Origin: Gemmobacter sp. 24YEA27
Lineage (GTDB): Bacteria > Pseudomonadota > Alphaproteobacteria > Rhodobacterales > Rhodobacteraceae
Direction of reading: 5' to 3'
NCBI RefSeq assembly: GCF_030052995.1
Contig: NZ_JASJPW010000002.1
Location: 248,001-312,000, forward strand
Length of the DNA: 64,000 nt
A model generated the notes under the pieces. The model saw only the letters and a program-made list of their open reading frames with translations, was not told the DNA's origin and made no database searches. The position numbers and the translations under genes were made by a program. Shown here piece by piece: positions 17,169-27,528 of the stretch; the first letter of the stretch is position 1, and each line of letters opens with the position of its first letter.

Positions 17169-17764
17169 CGCGGCTCCGCACCGAAAACCTCGGCAATGCG
17201 CTGGCCTTTGTGTTGCACCGGCCGCATCCCGCGATCCAGGGGCTGACGCGCCAGCTCCGGGTCATCGGGCTCGAGCTGCGCGAGGCCTGGCCCGATCTGC
17301 CCGCCGAGGCGTTCAGCGCCGATTTCATCTTTTACGACGCCGATACCGGCCATGACGAACAATTCCCCTGGGCGCCGGGGGCCTCGCCCATGCCGATGAT
17401 CGCGCTGATCGGGTCCGAGGCACCGGGGCGGCTGAACTGGGCGCTGACCATGGGCGCCCATGCGCAGCTTCTGAAACCCGTGAGCGACAAGGGCGTCTAT
17501 GCAGCGCTTCTGGTGGCGCGGGCGAATTACGACCGGGCGCGCGCCTCGGATGCGCTGATCGCCGATCTGGAAGACCGGCTTTCGGCACGGCAGACCGTGG
17601 TCCAGGCCGTGATGATCTTCGTCCTGCGCGGCAAATCCGAAGCCGAGGCCTATGAGCTTTTGCGCCAGACCGCCATGGCCTGGCGCGTCACCATCGAGAT
17701 CGCTGCCGCAAGGCTGGTGGCCAATCACCGGGCGGAAGCCCCGGGCAAAGAGGACCGCAAATGA
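17165..17764 (+). CDS. amiR: AmiR-like antiterminator with ANTAR RNA-binding domain
   Basis: 199 aa. The first 120 residues or so are a degenerate receiver-like domain (LNWALTMGAHAQLLKPVSDKGVYAAL keeps the K of the receiver fold). A coiled segment (ALIADLEDRLSARQ) leads into the ANTAR helices, VVQAVMIFVLRGKSEAEAYELLRQTAMAWRVTIEIAA, which bind nascent RNA and prevent termination. It is coupled to amiC (4-base overlap) and to the permease gene (ATGA overlap), so sensor, antiterminator and transporter are one operon. It is expected to read through the terminator ahead of amiC when the amide ligand is present. Confidence 0.85.
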   Translation: MTRLRTENLGNALAFVLHRPHPAIQGLTRQLRVIGLELREAWPDLPAEAFSADFIFYDADTGHDEQFPWAPGASPMPMIALIGSEAPGRLNWALTMGAHAQLLKPVSDKGVYAALLVARANYDRARASDALIADLEDRLSARQTVVQAVMIFVLRGKSEAEAYELLRQTAMAWRVTIEIAAARLVANHRAEAPGKEDRK

Positions 17765-18653
17765 CCGCCGCTGCCCCTATCGCAACCGCGCCCGCCGACA
17801 AAGCGCCGTCGGTGCTGCGCCGCCTTATGGGGCGCAAACTGGCGCTGTTCGGCTTTCTGATCATCGTAATCTGCGTCGGCGGCGCGGTCTTCGCCAACTG
17901 GCTGGCGCCCTTCGATCCGAATGAGCAGTTTTTCGACGGCCTGACCCTTGAGGGCGCGCCGCTGCCGCCCGGACCGGTCTATTGGTTCGGAACCGACCTT
18001 CTGGGCCGCGATCTGCTGTCACGGCTGTTATACGGCGCGCAGACCTCGCTGATCATCGGGCTGGTGGCCAATGGCGCGGCTTTGTTCATCGGCACGCTGG
18101 TCGGGGTCACCGCGGGCTATTTCCGGGGGTCATCGGCACGGTCCTGATGCGGTTCACCGATCTGATGATGGCTTTTCCGGCGCTGTTGCTGGCGATTTGC
18201 CTCGCCGCGATCTTTCAGCCGTCTTTGTGGATCGTCGCCCTGGTGATCGCTTTCGTGAACTGGGTCCAGACAGCCCGGGTGATCTTTACCCAGACCTCCT
18301 CGCTGGCCGAGCGCGATTTCATCGCAGCCGAAAAGACGCTGGGCGCCGGGCATGGACGGATCCTCTTTCGCCACATCCTGCCGCATCTTCTGCCGACGCT
18401 GATTGTCTGGGGCACATTGGGGATCTCGACCACCGTGCTTCTGGAGGCGACTTTGTCTTTCCTTGGCGTGGGCGTGCAGCCGCCGATCCCGTCCTGGGGC
18501 AATATCATCTTTGAAAACCAGACCTGGTTCCAGGCCGCACCCTGGCTGGTGTTTATCCCCGGCGCCGCGATCCTTCTGCTCGCGCTCGCCTTCAACCTGG
18601 TCGGAGACGCTTTGCGTGACATTCTCGACCCGACACAACAGGGGCGCGACTGA
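17761..18653 (+). CDS. dppC: peptide/amide-type ABC transporter permease (DppC family), one frameshift
   Basis: Inner-membrane permease, about 297 aa when repaired. N-terminal part: LALFGFLIIVICVGG (first membrane span) and FGTDLLGRDLLSRLLYGAQTSL, the hallmark of DppC/OppC. The frame ends soon after GYFRG. The next frame supplies IGTVLMRFTDLMMAFPALLLAI and the EAA loop AAEKTLGAGHGRILFRHILPHLLPTLIV. A sixth G at 18125-18129 joins them. It shares bases with amiR upstream and dppB downstream (TGATG). Confidence 0.86.
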
Positions 18654-19573
18654 TGCTGGCCTATATCCTGCGCCGCCTTGCGCTCTCTGCGCTGATCCTC
18701 CTTGGGGTCTCGTTCATCACCTTCGTGCTGCTTTACGTGCTGCCCGCCGACCCGGTGCGCCAGATCGCTGGCCGCTCTGCCACCCCCGAAACGGTCGCGA
18801 GCATCCGGCGCCAGCTGGGCCTCGATCAGCCCTTCGTCGTGCAATATGGCCATTATCTGTGGAACCTGCTGCAAGGCGATCTGGGCCGCTCATATCTGCA
18901 AAAGACCGAAGTGGCGGCGTTGATCACCTCGCGCCTGCCGGCGACGCTCTTGCTGATGCTGGCCGCGATCACCTGCGAGCTGGTGATCGGCCTGACCCTT
19001 GGCGTCGTCGCGGCGCTTTACCGGGGCCGTGCGCTCGACAATGTGCTGATGCTCTCAAGCTTTGTCACCGTATCCGCGCCGCAATTCGTGGTGGCGCTGC
19101 TGCTCCTTTATGTCTTTGCGGTCAAGCTCGGCTGGTTCCCGATCGGCGGCTACGGCACATTCGCGCATCTGGTGCTGCCGGCGCTGACTTTGGGGATCCT
19201 CGGTTCGGGCTGGTATGCGCGGATCATGCGGTCCTCGATGCTGGATGTGCTGCGCGCCGATTTCATCCGCACCGCCCGGGCCAAGGGTCTCGGGCGCGGG
19301 CGGATCATCCTTGGCCATGCCATCCCCAATGCCATCCTGCCGGTGATCGCCATGATCGGCATTGATATCGGCATCTTCATGTCCGGGATCGTGGTGGTGG
19401 AAAGCGTCTTTGGCTGGCCCGGCATCGGCCAGCTGGCCTGGCAGGCGATCCAGCGCGTCGATATCCCGATCATCATGGGCGTCACGCTTGTCTCGGCCTT
19501 TGCGATCGTGATCGGCAATCTGCTTGCCGACCTGATTTCCCCGCTTATCGACCCGCGCATCAAACTGCGCTGA
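18653..19573 (+). CDS. dppB: peptide/amide-type ABC transporter permease (DppB family)
   Basis: 306 aa, six predicted spans. It starts MLAYILRRLALSALILLGVSFITFVLLYVLP, has PFVVQYGHYLWNLLQGDLGRSY, and carries the EAA loop DFIRTARAKGLGRGRIILGHAIPNAILPVI. It forms the channel with the DppC-type partner just upstream. Gene order C-B instead of B-C is slightly unusual. The start codon overlaps the dppC stop by one base. Confidence 0.9.
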   Translation: MLAYILRRLALSALILLGVSFITFVLLYVLPADPVRQIAGRSATPETVASIRRQLGLDQPFVVQYGHYLWNLLQGDLGRSYLQKTEVAALITSRLPATLLLMLAAITCELVIGLTLGVVAALYRGRALDNVLMLSSFVTVSAPQFVVALLLLYVFAVKLGWFPIGGYGTFAHLVLPALTLGILGSGWYARIMRSSMLDVLRADFIRTARAKGLGRGRIILGHAIPNAILPVIAMIGIDIGIFMSGIVVVESVFGWPGIGQLAWQAIQRVDIPIIMGVTLVSAFAIVIGNLLADLISPLIDPRIKLR

Positions 19574-19595
19574 CCAAACCAACAGGAGAGAAACA

Positions 19596-21199
19596 ATGAA
19601 AAAACTTATCCTTTCTACGGCCCTTGCCACCATGATGGCGATGAGCCCGACGCTTGCAGAGACCCCCACCCGGGCGGCAATATGATCTTGACCTACAAAG
19701 ACGATGTCGCGACGCTCGACCCGGCGATCGGCTATGACTGGCAGAACTGGTCGATGATCAAATCGGTCTTTGACGGGCTGATGGATTATGAGCCGGGCAC
19801 CACCACGCTGCGCCCCGGTCTGGCCGAAAGCTACGAGATTTCCGAAGACGGGCTGACCTATACGTTCAAACTCCGCCCCGGGGTGAAGTTCCACAATGGC
19901 CGTGAGATGACCTCTGAAGACGTGGTCTACTCGATCAACCGGGTGGTGAACCCGGCAACGCAATCGCCGGGCCAGGGCTTTTTCGGCATGATCGACGGCT
20001 TTGACGCCACCGCCGCTGACGGTTCGGCGCTGACGGGTGTCTCGGCGCCGGATGCCGCGACGGTAGTGTTCAGACTGTCGCGTCCCGATGCGACCTTCCT
20101 GCATGTCATGGCGCTGAATTTCTCTTATGTGGTGCCGAAAGAGGTGGTCGAGGCAGAAGGCGCCGATTTCGGCAAGAAGCCGGTCGGGACCGGCGCGTTT
20201 AAGCTGGCGGAATGGACGCTTGGCCAGCGTCTCGTCTTCGAGAAAAACGCGGATTACTGGATTGCGGGCGTTCCCTATCTCGACAGCTTCACGGTTGAGG
20301 TTGGCCAGGAGCCGGTCGTGGCACTTCTGCGGGCGCAAAACGGCGAAGTGGATATTCCCGGCGACGGCATCCCACCCGCGAAATTCGTCGAGGTAATGAG
20401 CGACCCGGCCCAGGCTGCGAATGTGGTCGAAGGCGGCCAGCTCCATACCGGCTATGTCACGATGAATGTCACCGCTGCCCCCTTTGACAAGGTCGAGGTG
20501 CGCCGCGCCGTCAATATGGCGATCAATAAGGACCGGATCGTCCAGGTGATCAATGGCCGTGCGGTTCCGGCAAACCAGCCGCTGCCGCCTTCAATGCCCG
20601 GCTATACCAAAGACTATGCGGGCTATGCCTATGACGTCGACGCAGCAAAGGCGCTGCTGAGCGAGGCCGGCTACGCGGACGGGTTCGAGACCGAGCTTTA
20701 CGTGATGAACACCGACCCGAACCCGCGCATCGCGCAGGCGATCCAGCAGGATCTGAAAGCCATCGGCATCACCGCGAATATCCGCTCGCTCGCCCAGGCC
20801 AATGTGATCGAGGCTGGCGGTGCGGGCACGGCCCCGATGATCTGGTCCGGTGGCATGGCCTGGATTGCCGACTTCCCCGATCCCTCGAATTTCTACGGCC
20901 CGATCCTTGGCTGTGGCGGCGCGGTCGAAGGCGGCTGGAACTGGTCGAAATATTGCAACGAGGGTCTCGACGCGATGGCGGCGAAAGCGGACAGCACCGT
21001 TGATCCGGCGAAAGCCGACGAGCGCCTGAAACTCTGGTCCGATGTCTATATGGGCGTGATGGAAGATGCTCCCTGGGCGCCGGTGTTCAACGAACAGCGC
21101 TTTACGCTGAAATCGCCGCGTATGGGCGGGGCGGATGCGCTGTATGTCGATCCGGTCTCGATCCCGGTCAACTACGATTACGTCTATATCAAGGAGTGA
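19596..21199 (+). CDS. extracellular solute-binding protein family 5 (DppA/OppA-like), one frameshift
   Basis: Periplasmic receptor of the transporter. AGGAG precedes the ATG. The signal peptide MKKLILSTALATMMAMSPTLA is in one frame, and the mature protein (GGNMILTYKDDVATLDPAIGYD onward) is in another. One extra C at 19669-19671 gives ETPTPGGN and a protein of about 534 aa, normal for the family. SBP_bac_5 landmarks are the AESYEISEDGLTYTFKLRPGVKFHNG block and YSINRVV. The ligand is unknown; an oligopeptide-like amide is likely given the formamidase next door. Confidence 0.87.
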
Positions 21200-21208
21200 G
21201 CACGGATC

Positions 21209-22168
21209 ATGTGTAAGCACTGCAATCATACGATCCACGCCCATCAGCACCATTTCGGCTGGGACAATTCTTTCGCGCCCGCGCTGAAAGCCGCCCCGGG
21301 TGAGACGATCCTGTTCCAGTGCCTCGACAGTTCCGGGGGCCAGCTTGGCCCCCGCTCGACTGTCGCGGATGTGGCGGCGCTGGATTTTGGCAAGATCAAC
21401 CCGGTCTCCGGGCCGGTCTTTGTCGATGGCGCAAAGCCGGGGGACGTGCTGAAGGTCACGATTGACAGCTTCACGCCGCAACAGCGCGACGGCGCGGGCT
21501 TTGGCTGGACCGCGAATATCCCGGGCTTTGGCCTTCTGACCGACCAGTTCGAGGAACCGGCGCTGAATGTCTGGAAATTCGATGCGACCAGCCTGGAACC
21601 CGCCCTGTTCGGCCGCCACGCCCGTGTGCCGCTGAAGCCTTTCGCCGGCACCATCGGCAATGCGCTGGCCGAGGCAGGGCATCATTCGATCGTGCCGCCG
21701 CGCCGGGTGGGCGGCAATCTCGACATCCGTGATCTGAGCGCCGGAACAACGCTTTACCTGCCGGTCGAAGTTGAAGGCGCGCTGTTTTCCGTAGGGGACA
21801 CCCATGCCGCCCAGGGCGATGGCGAGGTCTGCGGCACTGCGATTGAAAGCCCGTTCGATGTGGTACTGACCCTTGATCTGATCAAAGGCCAGCCGCTGAA
21901 AACCCCGCGTTTCACCACACCAGGGCCGGTAACGCGCCATCTTGACGCGAAGGGCTATGAGGCGACAACCGGCATCGGACCCGATCTCTGGACGGCGGCG
22001 AAGGATGCGGTTTCGGCGATGATCGACCTGCTCTGCGTGACGCAGAGACTCGAGCCGGTCGACGCCTATATGCTCTGTTCAGTCTGCGGCGATCTCAGAA
22101 TCTCCGAGATTGTGGACATGCCGAATGTAGTGGTCAGCTTCTACTTCCCGCGTGCAGTTTTCGAATGA
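21209..22168 (+). CDS. fmdA: acetamidase/formamidase family amidase
   Basis: 319 aa, FmdA_AmdA family, cytoplasmic zinc-type amidase that splits short amides into ammonia and the acid. Landmarks are HFGWDNSFAPALKAAPG near residue 14, the conserved VGDTHAAQGDGEVCGTAIE near residue 200, and the C-terminal AYMLCSVCGDLRISEIVDMPN. The length fits the shorter acetamidase-like subgroup. It lies between the binding-protein gene (9 bases upstream) and the ATPase gene (4-base overlap), so uptake and hydrolysis are made together under AmiC/AmiR. True substrate not defined by sequence. Confidence 0.88.
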   Translation: MCKHCNHTIHAHQHHFGWDNSFAPALKAAPGETILFQCLDSSGGQLGPRSTVADVAALDFGKINPVSGPVFVDGAKPGDVLKVTIDSFTPQQRDGAGFGWTANIPGFGLLTDQFEEPALNVWKFDATSLEPALFGRHARVPLKPFAGTIGNALAEAGHHSIVPPRRVGGNLDIRDLSAGTTLYLPVEVEGALFSVGDTHAAQGDGEVCGTAIESPFDVVLTLDLIKGQPLKTPRFTTPGPVTRHLDAKGYEATTGIGPDLWTAAKDAVSAMIDLLCVTQRLEPVDAYMLCSVCGDLRISEIVDMPNVVVSFYFPRAVFE

Positions 22169-23951
22169 CCAGGCCCGCGCCTTCCCCCGCTGATGATGTG
22201 GTGCTTTCGCTGCGGGACCTCAGGGTCTCGGCACGCTCCGACCAGGGGCTGATCCCCCTTATCGAGGGACTGAGCCTTGAGCTCAGACGCGGCGAGACCC
22301 TGGCGATTGCGGGGGAAAGCGGCTCGGGGAAGTCGATCACCTCGCTCGCCATCATGGGGTTGTTGCCGCAGCCAGCGGTCAGGGTCACCGGCGGCACGAT
22401 CCATCTGGGCGAGACCGAGCTGACCGGTCTGTCCGAGGCAAAGATGCAACGCCTGCGTGGTGCCCGGATCGCCATGATCTTTCAGGAGCCGATGACGGCC
22501 CTGAACCCGGTCATGTCCATCGGCCGCCAGCTGACCGAGGCGATCCGCGCACATGAGCCACTGTCGATGCGCCAGGCCCGCGCCCGTGCGCTTGAGGCGC
22601 TGAAGGCGGTGCGGCTGTCACAGCCCGAGCGCAGGCTGGAACAATTCCCGCATGAGCTGTCCGGCGGCATGCGTCAGCGGGTGATGATCGCCATGGCGAT
22701 TGCGCTGAAACCCGATGTGCTGATCGCCGATGAGCCGACCACGGCGCTGGATGTGACGGTGCAGCGCGAAGTGCTGGATCTGGTCCGCGACCTGCAACGC
22801 GATCTGGGCACGGCGGTCATTCTGATCACGCATGACATGGGCGTGGTTGCGGAAATGGCCGACCGGGTGATCGTGATGCAAAAGGGCCGGGTCGTAGAGA
22901 CCGCCAAGACGATTGACCTCTTCGACGCCCCCGCGAAACCTATACGCGTGAGCTGCTCGCCGCCGTGCCAAGGATCGGCGGGGGGCCGGCGCGGACCACG
23001 ACGGCGACAGAGGATGTGCTGGTGCGCTACCAGGATGTCTCGGTCCGCTTTCCGATCCGCCAGGGGTTGCTCGGTCGGGTGACGGCGCAGGTTCATGCGG
23101 TCGAGCAGGTATCGCTGGAAATTTTCAAAGGCGAGACGCTGTCGCTGGTCGGTGAATCCGGCTGCGGGAAATCGACCATGGCGCGGGCGCTGGTCGGCCT
23201 CTTGCCCCATAGCGGGCGGATCGAGGTCGCAGGCCGGGCGCTGGCAGAGCTTGACGGAGCCGCGCGCAAGGCGCTGCGCCGGGATTTACAGATCGTCTTC
23301 CAGGACCCGATGGCGGCGCTTGATGCGCGGATGACGGTAGGCGAACTGATCCGCGAGCCATTGCTGATCCATGGTATCGGCACAGCGGCAGAACAGCGCG
23401 CAAGGGTCTGTGACCTGCTGGAGCGGGTCGGCCTGTCAGCCTCGGTCTACAACCGCTACCCGCATCAGTTTTCCGGCGGGCAGCGACAACGGATCTGCAT
23501 CGCCCGCGCGCTGGCGCTGAAGCCGAAGCTGATCGTCTGCGATGAAAGCGTCGCCGCGCTGGATGTGTCGATTCAGGCCAAGGTGCTGGAGCTGCTGCGT
23601 GATTTGCAGCGCGAGAGGGGGGTGAGTTTCCTCTTCATCAGCCATGACATGGCGGTGGTCGAGAATGTCTCGGACCGGGTGGCGGTGATGTATCTCGGCC
23701 AGATTGTCGAGATGGGCACGCGCGCGCAGCTGTTTGGCAACCCGCAGCACCCCTATACACAGCGCCTGCTGGAAGCCGTGCCGGTGCCCGATCCGAAACG
23801 CCCGCGCGCAGCTGCGGCCCGGATGGCGGGCGAGATCCCGAGCCCGGTCTGGCCTTTGGGCCAGGGACCGGCCCGCGTGCGACTGGAAGATATCGGCGGC
23901 GGCCACCTCGTCGCGCGTCAGGCTCCTCTCGCGAGCCGCGCCGCCTGCTGA
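22165..23951 (+). CDS. fused double-ATPase subunit of a peptide-type ABC transporter (GsiA-like), one frameshift
   Basis: Two complete ABC domains in one polypeptide of about 595 aa, replacing separate DppD and DppF. Domain 1 has Walker A GESGSGKS near residue 50, signature LSGGMRQRV and Walker B VLIADEPTTALD. Domain 2 has GESGCGKST, FSGGQRQRI and LIVCDESVAALD, with Ser where DEPT is usual. The frame breaks between them: one extra C at 22939-22940 reads AKPYTRELLAAVPR and runs on without a stop. It overlaps fmdA by 4 bases. Its last 34 bases overlap the 3' end of the convergent kinase gene. Confidence 0.85.
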
Positions 23952-25525
23952 AGCGCGGTAAAGGCCTGAAAGCGCCGCTCATGCAGCGCTTTCGCCCCGC
24001 CGCCCGCCGGCTGATGCGCCTCGCCAGGGCCGGACAATCCGGCCATGGCGGGGCGCATATCGGGGAAAAGCCCCCCCGCCACCGCGCCAAGTGTGGCCGA
24101 ACCCAGCAGCACCGGCTCATCCGAGGCCGAGCCCATCACCACACGCCCGGTGGCATCGGCCAGGATCTGGCGGATCAGCCGCGATTCCCCGGCGCCGCCG
24201 GAAATCACGATCTTTTCGACCCTGGCCCCGGCCGCATCCTGCACATCAAGGATCTGCCTGAGCCCGTAAGCCACGCCGCAGATCCCGGCGAGGTAAAGCG
24301 CCTCGAGGTTTTCCAGGTCGCGCTCCATCCCCAGCCCCGCGATCACGGCGCGGGCATGCGGATCGGCATGGGGGGCGCGGTTGCCAAGGAATTCCGGCAC
24401 CACATGCAGATCCCCCGCCAGCGCTGCCGCCTGTGACAGATCAGGCGCGCGGGCAAGGATCCGCTGCGTCAGCCAGAGCGCCAGTGACTGGCCCTTGCCC
24501 CGGGCCTCCGCCCTGGCCCCGGCGCTTGCGGGGTGGAAATCGAGCAACTGGTCAATCGCTGCCCCCGCCGCCGATTGCCCGCCTTCGCTGAGCCAGAGCC
24601 CCGGAACCATGGCCGAGAAATACGGGCCCCAGACCCCGGGCACGAAGACCGGCTCTGCCGTCGAGGTCATGGTGCAGGACGAGGTGCCGAAAACATAGGC
24701 CATATGGGTCAGGGGCGAGCCTTCGATCCCGACCGTGCCGATACCACCGGCATGGGCGTCGATCATCCCCGCCGCAACCGGCGTGCCGGGCGCAAGGCCA
24801 AGATCGGCCGCCGCCGCCGCCGTCAGCCCCTGGCCAAGGGAAGTTCCCGGCGGCACCACACGCGTGCCGATACGGGCGAACTGTTCATCGGCCAGCTCTT
24901 CCAGCCCGATCTGGCGGAAGTAAGACGGATCCCAGCGGTTTTCATGCGCCAGATAGGTCCATTTGCAGGTGACGGTACAGGTCGAACGCGCCTCATCCCC
25001 CGTGGCCTTCCAGGTCAGGAAATCCGCCAGGTCAAAGAAATGCCGCGCGTCCGCGAAGATCTGCGGCCGGTTTTCTTTCAGCCATAAAAGCTTCGGCGTC
25101 TCCATCTCGGGCGAGATTTTACCGCCGACATAGGCCAGAACCGCATGGCCCTGTGCGTTGATCCGTTCGGCCTGATCGACCGCACGGTGATCCATCCAGA
25201 CGATCACATCACGTGCCGGGTCTTCCGACGGGCCAACGGGCAGCGACACGCCGCCCTCGCCCAGAACCACCAGCGAACAGGTCGCGTCAAAGCCGATCCC
25301 GGCGACGAGGGCAGGATCTGCCCCCGCCATCACCTCGCGCACGCATTGCGCCACCGCCCCCCAGATCTGCACGCTGGATTGTTCGACCATCGCCCCCGGC
25401 CCGCGCCAGAGCGTGATCTCGCGCTTTGCCGATGCGAGCAGACGGCCGGTCTGGTCAAACAGACCCGCGCGGGCGCTGCCGGTGCCGACATCGACACCGA
25501 TCAGATATTTGGGGGCAGTGGTCAT
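23918..25525 (-). CDS. rbtK: FGGY-family D-ribulokinase
   Basis: 535 aa pentulose kinase. The phosphate-binding signature GVDVGTGSARAGLFD is at residues 10-24. DVIVWMDHRAVDQAERIN, GKISPEMETPKLLWLKEN and GMIDAHAGGIGTVG mark the ribulokinase/ribitol-kinase branch, and the C-terminal FGGY-type ATP loop is GGAGESRLIRQILADATG. It phosphorylates D-ribulose to D-ribulose 5-phosphate, the step after ribitol dehydrogenase. It is the last gene of the ribitol operon and starts 9 bases after the dehydrogenase stop. Confidence 0.85.
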   Translation of the reverse strand: MTTAPKYLIGVDVGTGSARAGLFDQTGRLLASAKREITLWRGPGAMVEQSSVQIWGAVAQCVREVMAGADPALVAGIGFDATCSLVVLGEGGVSLPVGPSEDPARDVIVWMDHRAVDQAERINAQGHAVLAYVGGKISPEMETPKLLWLKENRPQIFADARHFFDLADFLTWKATGDEARSTCTVTCKWTYLAHENRWDPSYFRQIGLEELADEQFARIGTRVVPPGTSLGQGLTAAAAADLGLAPGTPVAAGMIDAHAGGIGTVGIEGSPLTHMAYVFGTSSCTMTSTAEPVFVPGVWGPYFSAMVPGLWLSEGGQSAAGAAIDQLLDFHPASAGARAEARGKGQSLALWLTQRILARAPDLSQAAALAGDLHVVPEFLGNRAPHADPHARAVIAGLGMERDLENLEALYLAGICGVAYGLRQILDVQDAAGARVEKIVISGGAGESRLIRQILADATGRVVMGSASDEPVLLGSATLGAVAGGLFPDMRPAMAGLSGPGEAHQPAGGGAKALHERRFQAFTALQQAARLARGA

Positions 25526-25534
25526 GGCAGTGCC

Positions 25535-26263
25535 TCAGAGATCAAAGGTCGCGGGCAGGATCACCAGATCGCGGATCGTCACGGTCCGGGGACGGGTCAG
25601 CATGAAGAGAACCGCTTCGGCCACTTCTTTCGCCTGCATCAGGCTGCCATTGGCCAGCGCCTCATCCATCTTGGCTTTCGGCCAGTCATCGAGCAGCGCG
25701 GTCACGACCGGACCGGGCAGCACCGCGCCCACCCTGACACCATGCGGCGCGACCTGGCGGCGCGTGGCATGGACAAAGCCCTGGACTGCGAATTTCGACG
25801 CGGTATAGACCGGCTCCCAGATCACCGGCACCACGCCCGCGACCGACGAGGTAAACAGGATATCCCCAGATTTCTGAGCGATCAGATGCGGCAGCACCGC
25901 ATGGACAGACCGGAAGGCCGCATTGATATTGAGGTTCAGCATCCGGTCCCAGGCGTCGGGGTCGCCCTCGGCCACCGGACCGCCGATATAGGCGCCGGCA
26001 TTGGCATAGAACACATCCAGCCGCCCGGCGAGATCAAGGATCTTCGGAAGGATCGCCGAGACCTGCTTGCCATCCAGCAGATCCACGACCAAAGGCAGCG
26101 CGTTCGGGCCCATCTCGGCGCAAAGCTGCTTAAGCCGGTCTTCCGCACGGTCGATCAGCACCACTTTCGCACCGGCCGCGACCAGGGTGCGGGCGCATTC
26201 CAGCCCGATCCCCGAGGCCGCACCGGTGATCGCAACGACCTTGTCCTGCATTGATTCAGCCAT
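25535..26263 (-). CDS. rbtD: ribitol 2-dehydrogenase (SDR family)
   Basis: 242 aa short-chain dehydrogenase, NAD-binding TGAASGIG at residues 13-20, NAG at 88-90, catalytic Ser139/140, Tyr153 and Lys157. Long stretches ([56 protein letters not shown]) match what I remember of the Klebsiella ribitol dehydrogenase, so it should oxidise ribitol to D-ribulose with NAD+. AGGAG lies 8 bases before the ATG. It is directly upstream of the ribulokinase. Confidence 0.9.
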   Translation of the reverse strand: MAESMQDKVVAITGAASGIGLECARTLVAAGAKVVLIDRAEDRLKQLCAEMGPNALPLVVDLLDGKQVSAILPKILDLAGRLDVFYANAGAYIGGPVAEGDPDAWDRMLNLNINAAFRSVHAVLPHLIAQKSGDILFTSSVAGVVPVIWEPVYTASKFAVQGFVHATRRQVAPHGVRVGAVLPGPVVTALLDDWPKAKMDEALANGSLMQAKEVAEAVLFMLTRPRTVTIRDLVILPATFDL

Positions 26264-26280
26264 TTCTTAACTCCTGTATA

Positions 26281-27528
26281 TCAACCGCGCCCATGGGTCG
26301 CACGCGACTGGCGGGCAAGGGAATCGACGATCACAGCAATGGCCAGCACGGCTCCGGTGATCATGTAACGCAGGCTCGACGACAGGTTCAGAAGCGTCAG
26401 CCCGTTGGAAATCGCCTGGATCACGATGATCCCCAAAAGCGCCGCCCAGGCAGAACCGCGCCCGCCAAAGAGCGACGTGCCCCCGATCACCGCAGCCGCA
26501 ATGGCGTTGAGGTTCACATCCCCCGTGCCGGCCTGCTGGCTGGAAGAGGCAAGCCGCCCCGCCGCCAGCACCCCGCCCAGAGCGGCCAGCGTGGAGCACA
26601 GCATGAAGGCCGAATAATAGATCCGCCGCACATTGATGCCCGACCGCCGCGCCGCCTCGCGATTGCCGCCGACCGCGAAAAGCGAACGGCCCCATTTGGT
26701 GCGGGTCAGCGCATATTGCATCGCAACGACAAGGCCGACGAACAGCCCGAACATCCACGGCACGCCGCGGCCAAGGTTCAGGTACCAGACCGCGAATTGC
26801 AGTGCCGCCGTCAGGACGCCCGCCTTGATCAGCAAAAGGCTCAGCGGCATCGCGGTCAGCCCGGCGGCGCGGCGGCGCTTTGCCGTATTAAGCCCGCCGA
26901 ACAGCACGACAAGCCCCGGGATCAGCGCAAGGCCATGCGACAGCCAGGCCGGCATCACCAGAAGCTGGCCAAAGGCCACCAGCGGCGAGGAAAACGGCAG
27001 GTTGATCGAGCCGGTCGGCCCAAGAATGTAAAGCTGCATCCCCAGAATGGCGAGAAGCCCGGCAAGTGTCGCCACGAAACTCGGCATACCCAGCCTTGTG
27101 TAAAGCGTGGCATAGACAAAGCCGATCACCATGCCCGCAATCAGCGCCGCGCCAATTGCCACCGGCAAAGGCAGGCCCATATTCACCCAGATCACACCCA
27201 CCAGGGCCGAGGCGAAGCCGCTCATCGAGCCCACGGAAAGGTCGATCTCTCCCAGCATCAGCACGCAGACGATGCCAAGCGAGATCACCCCAACTGTCGC
27301 ACAGTCAAAAAGCAGGTTCACAAGGTTATTCGGCAGCAGGAACACCGGGTTCAGGCTGGAGAAAACCACCGAAATAACCACCAGCCCGACCGCGACCGGC
27401 AGGATGCCCAGATCGCCCGCCCGCACCCGGTCGATGAACAGCCGCACCGCACCGGAAAGGCTGTCATCGTTTCTGACCCGCTCATCCGCCCGGTCAAGGG
27501 GTTTGGGGGCGAGTTTCACGTCACTCAT
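26281..27528 (-). CDS. CUT2-family sugar/polyol ABC transporter permease
   Basis: 415 aa, about ten hydrophobic spans, RbsC/XylH type. It contains LMLGEIDLSVGSMSGFASALVG, the conserved loop of the family, and GVLAAGRLASSSQQAGTGDVNLNAIAAAVIGGTSLFGGRGS near the C-terminus. The start MSDVKLAPKPLD at 27528 overlaps the ATPase stop by 8 bases, so they are coupled. Inferred cargo is ribitol, from the dehydrogenase and kinase downstream. Confidence 0.88.
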   Translation of the reverse strand: MSDVKLAPKPLDRADERVRNDDSLSGAVRLFIDRVRAGDLGILPVAVGLVVISVVFSSLNPVFLLPNNLVNLLFDCATVGVISLGIVCVLMLGEIDLSVGSMSGFASALVGVIWVNMGLPLPVAIGAALIAGMVIGFVYATLYTRLGMPSFVATLAGLLAILGMQLYILGPTGSINLPFSSPLVAFGQLLVMPAWLSHGLALIPGLVVLFGGLNTAKRRRAAGLTAMPLSLLLIKAGVLTAALQFAVWYLNLGRGVPWMFGLFVGLVVAMQYALTRTKWGRSLFAVGGNREAARRSGINVRRIYYSAFMLCSTLAALGGVLAAGRLASSSQQAGTGDVNLNAIAAAVIGGTSLFGGRGSAWAALLGIIVIQAISNGLTLLNLSSSLRYMITGAVLAIAVIVDSLARQSRATHGRG

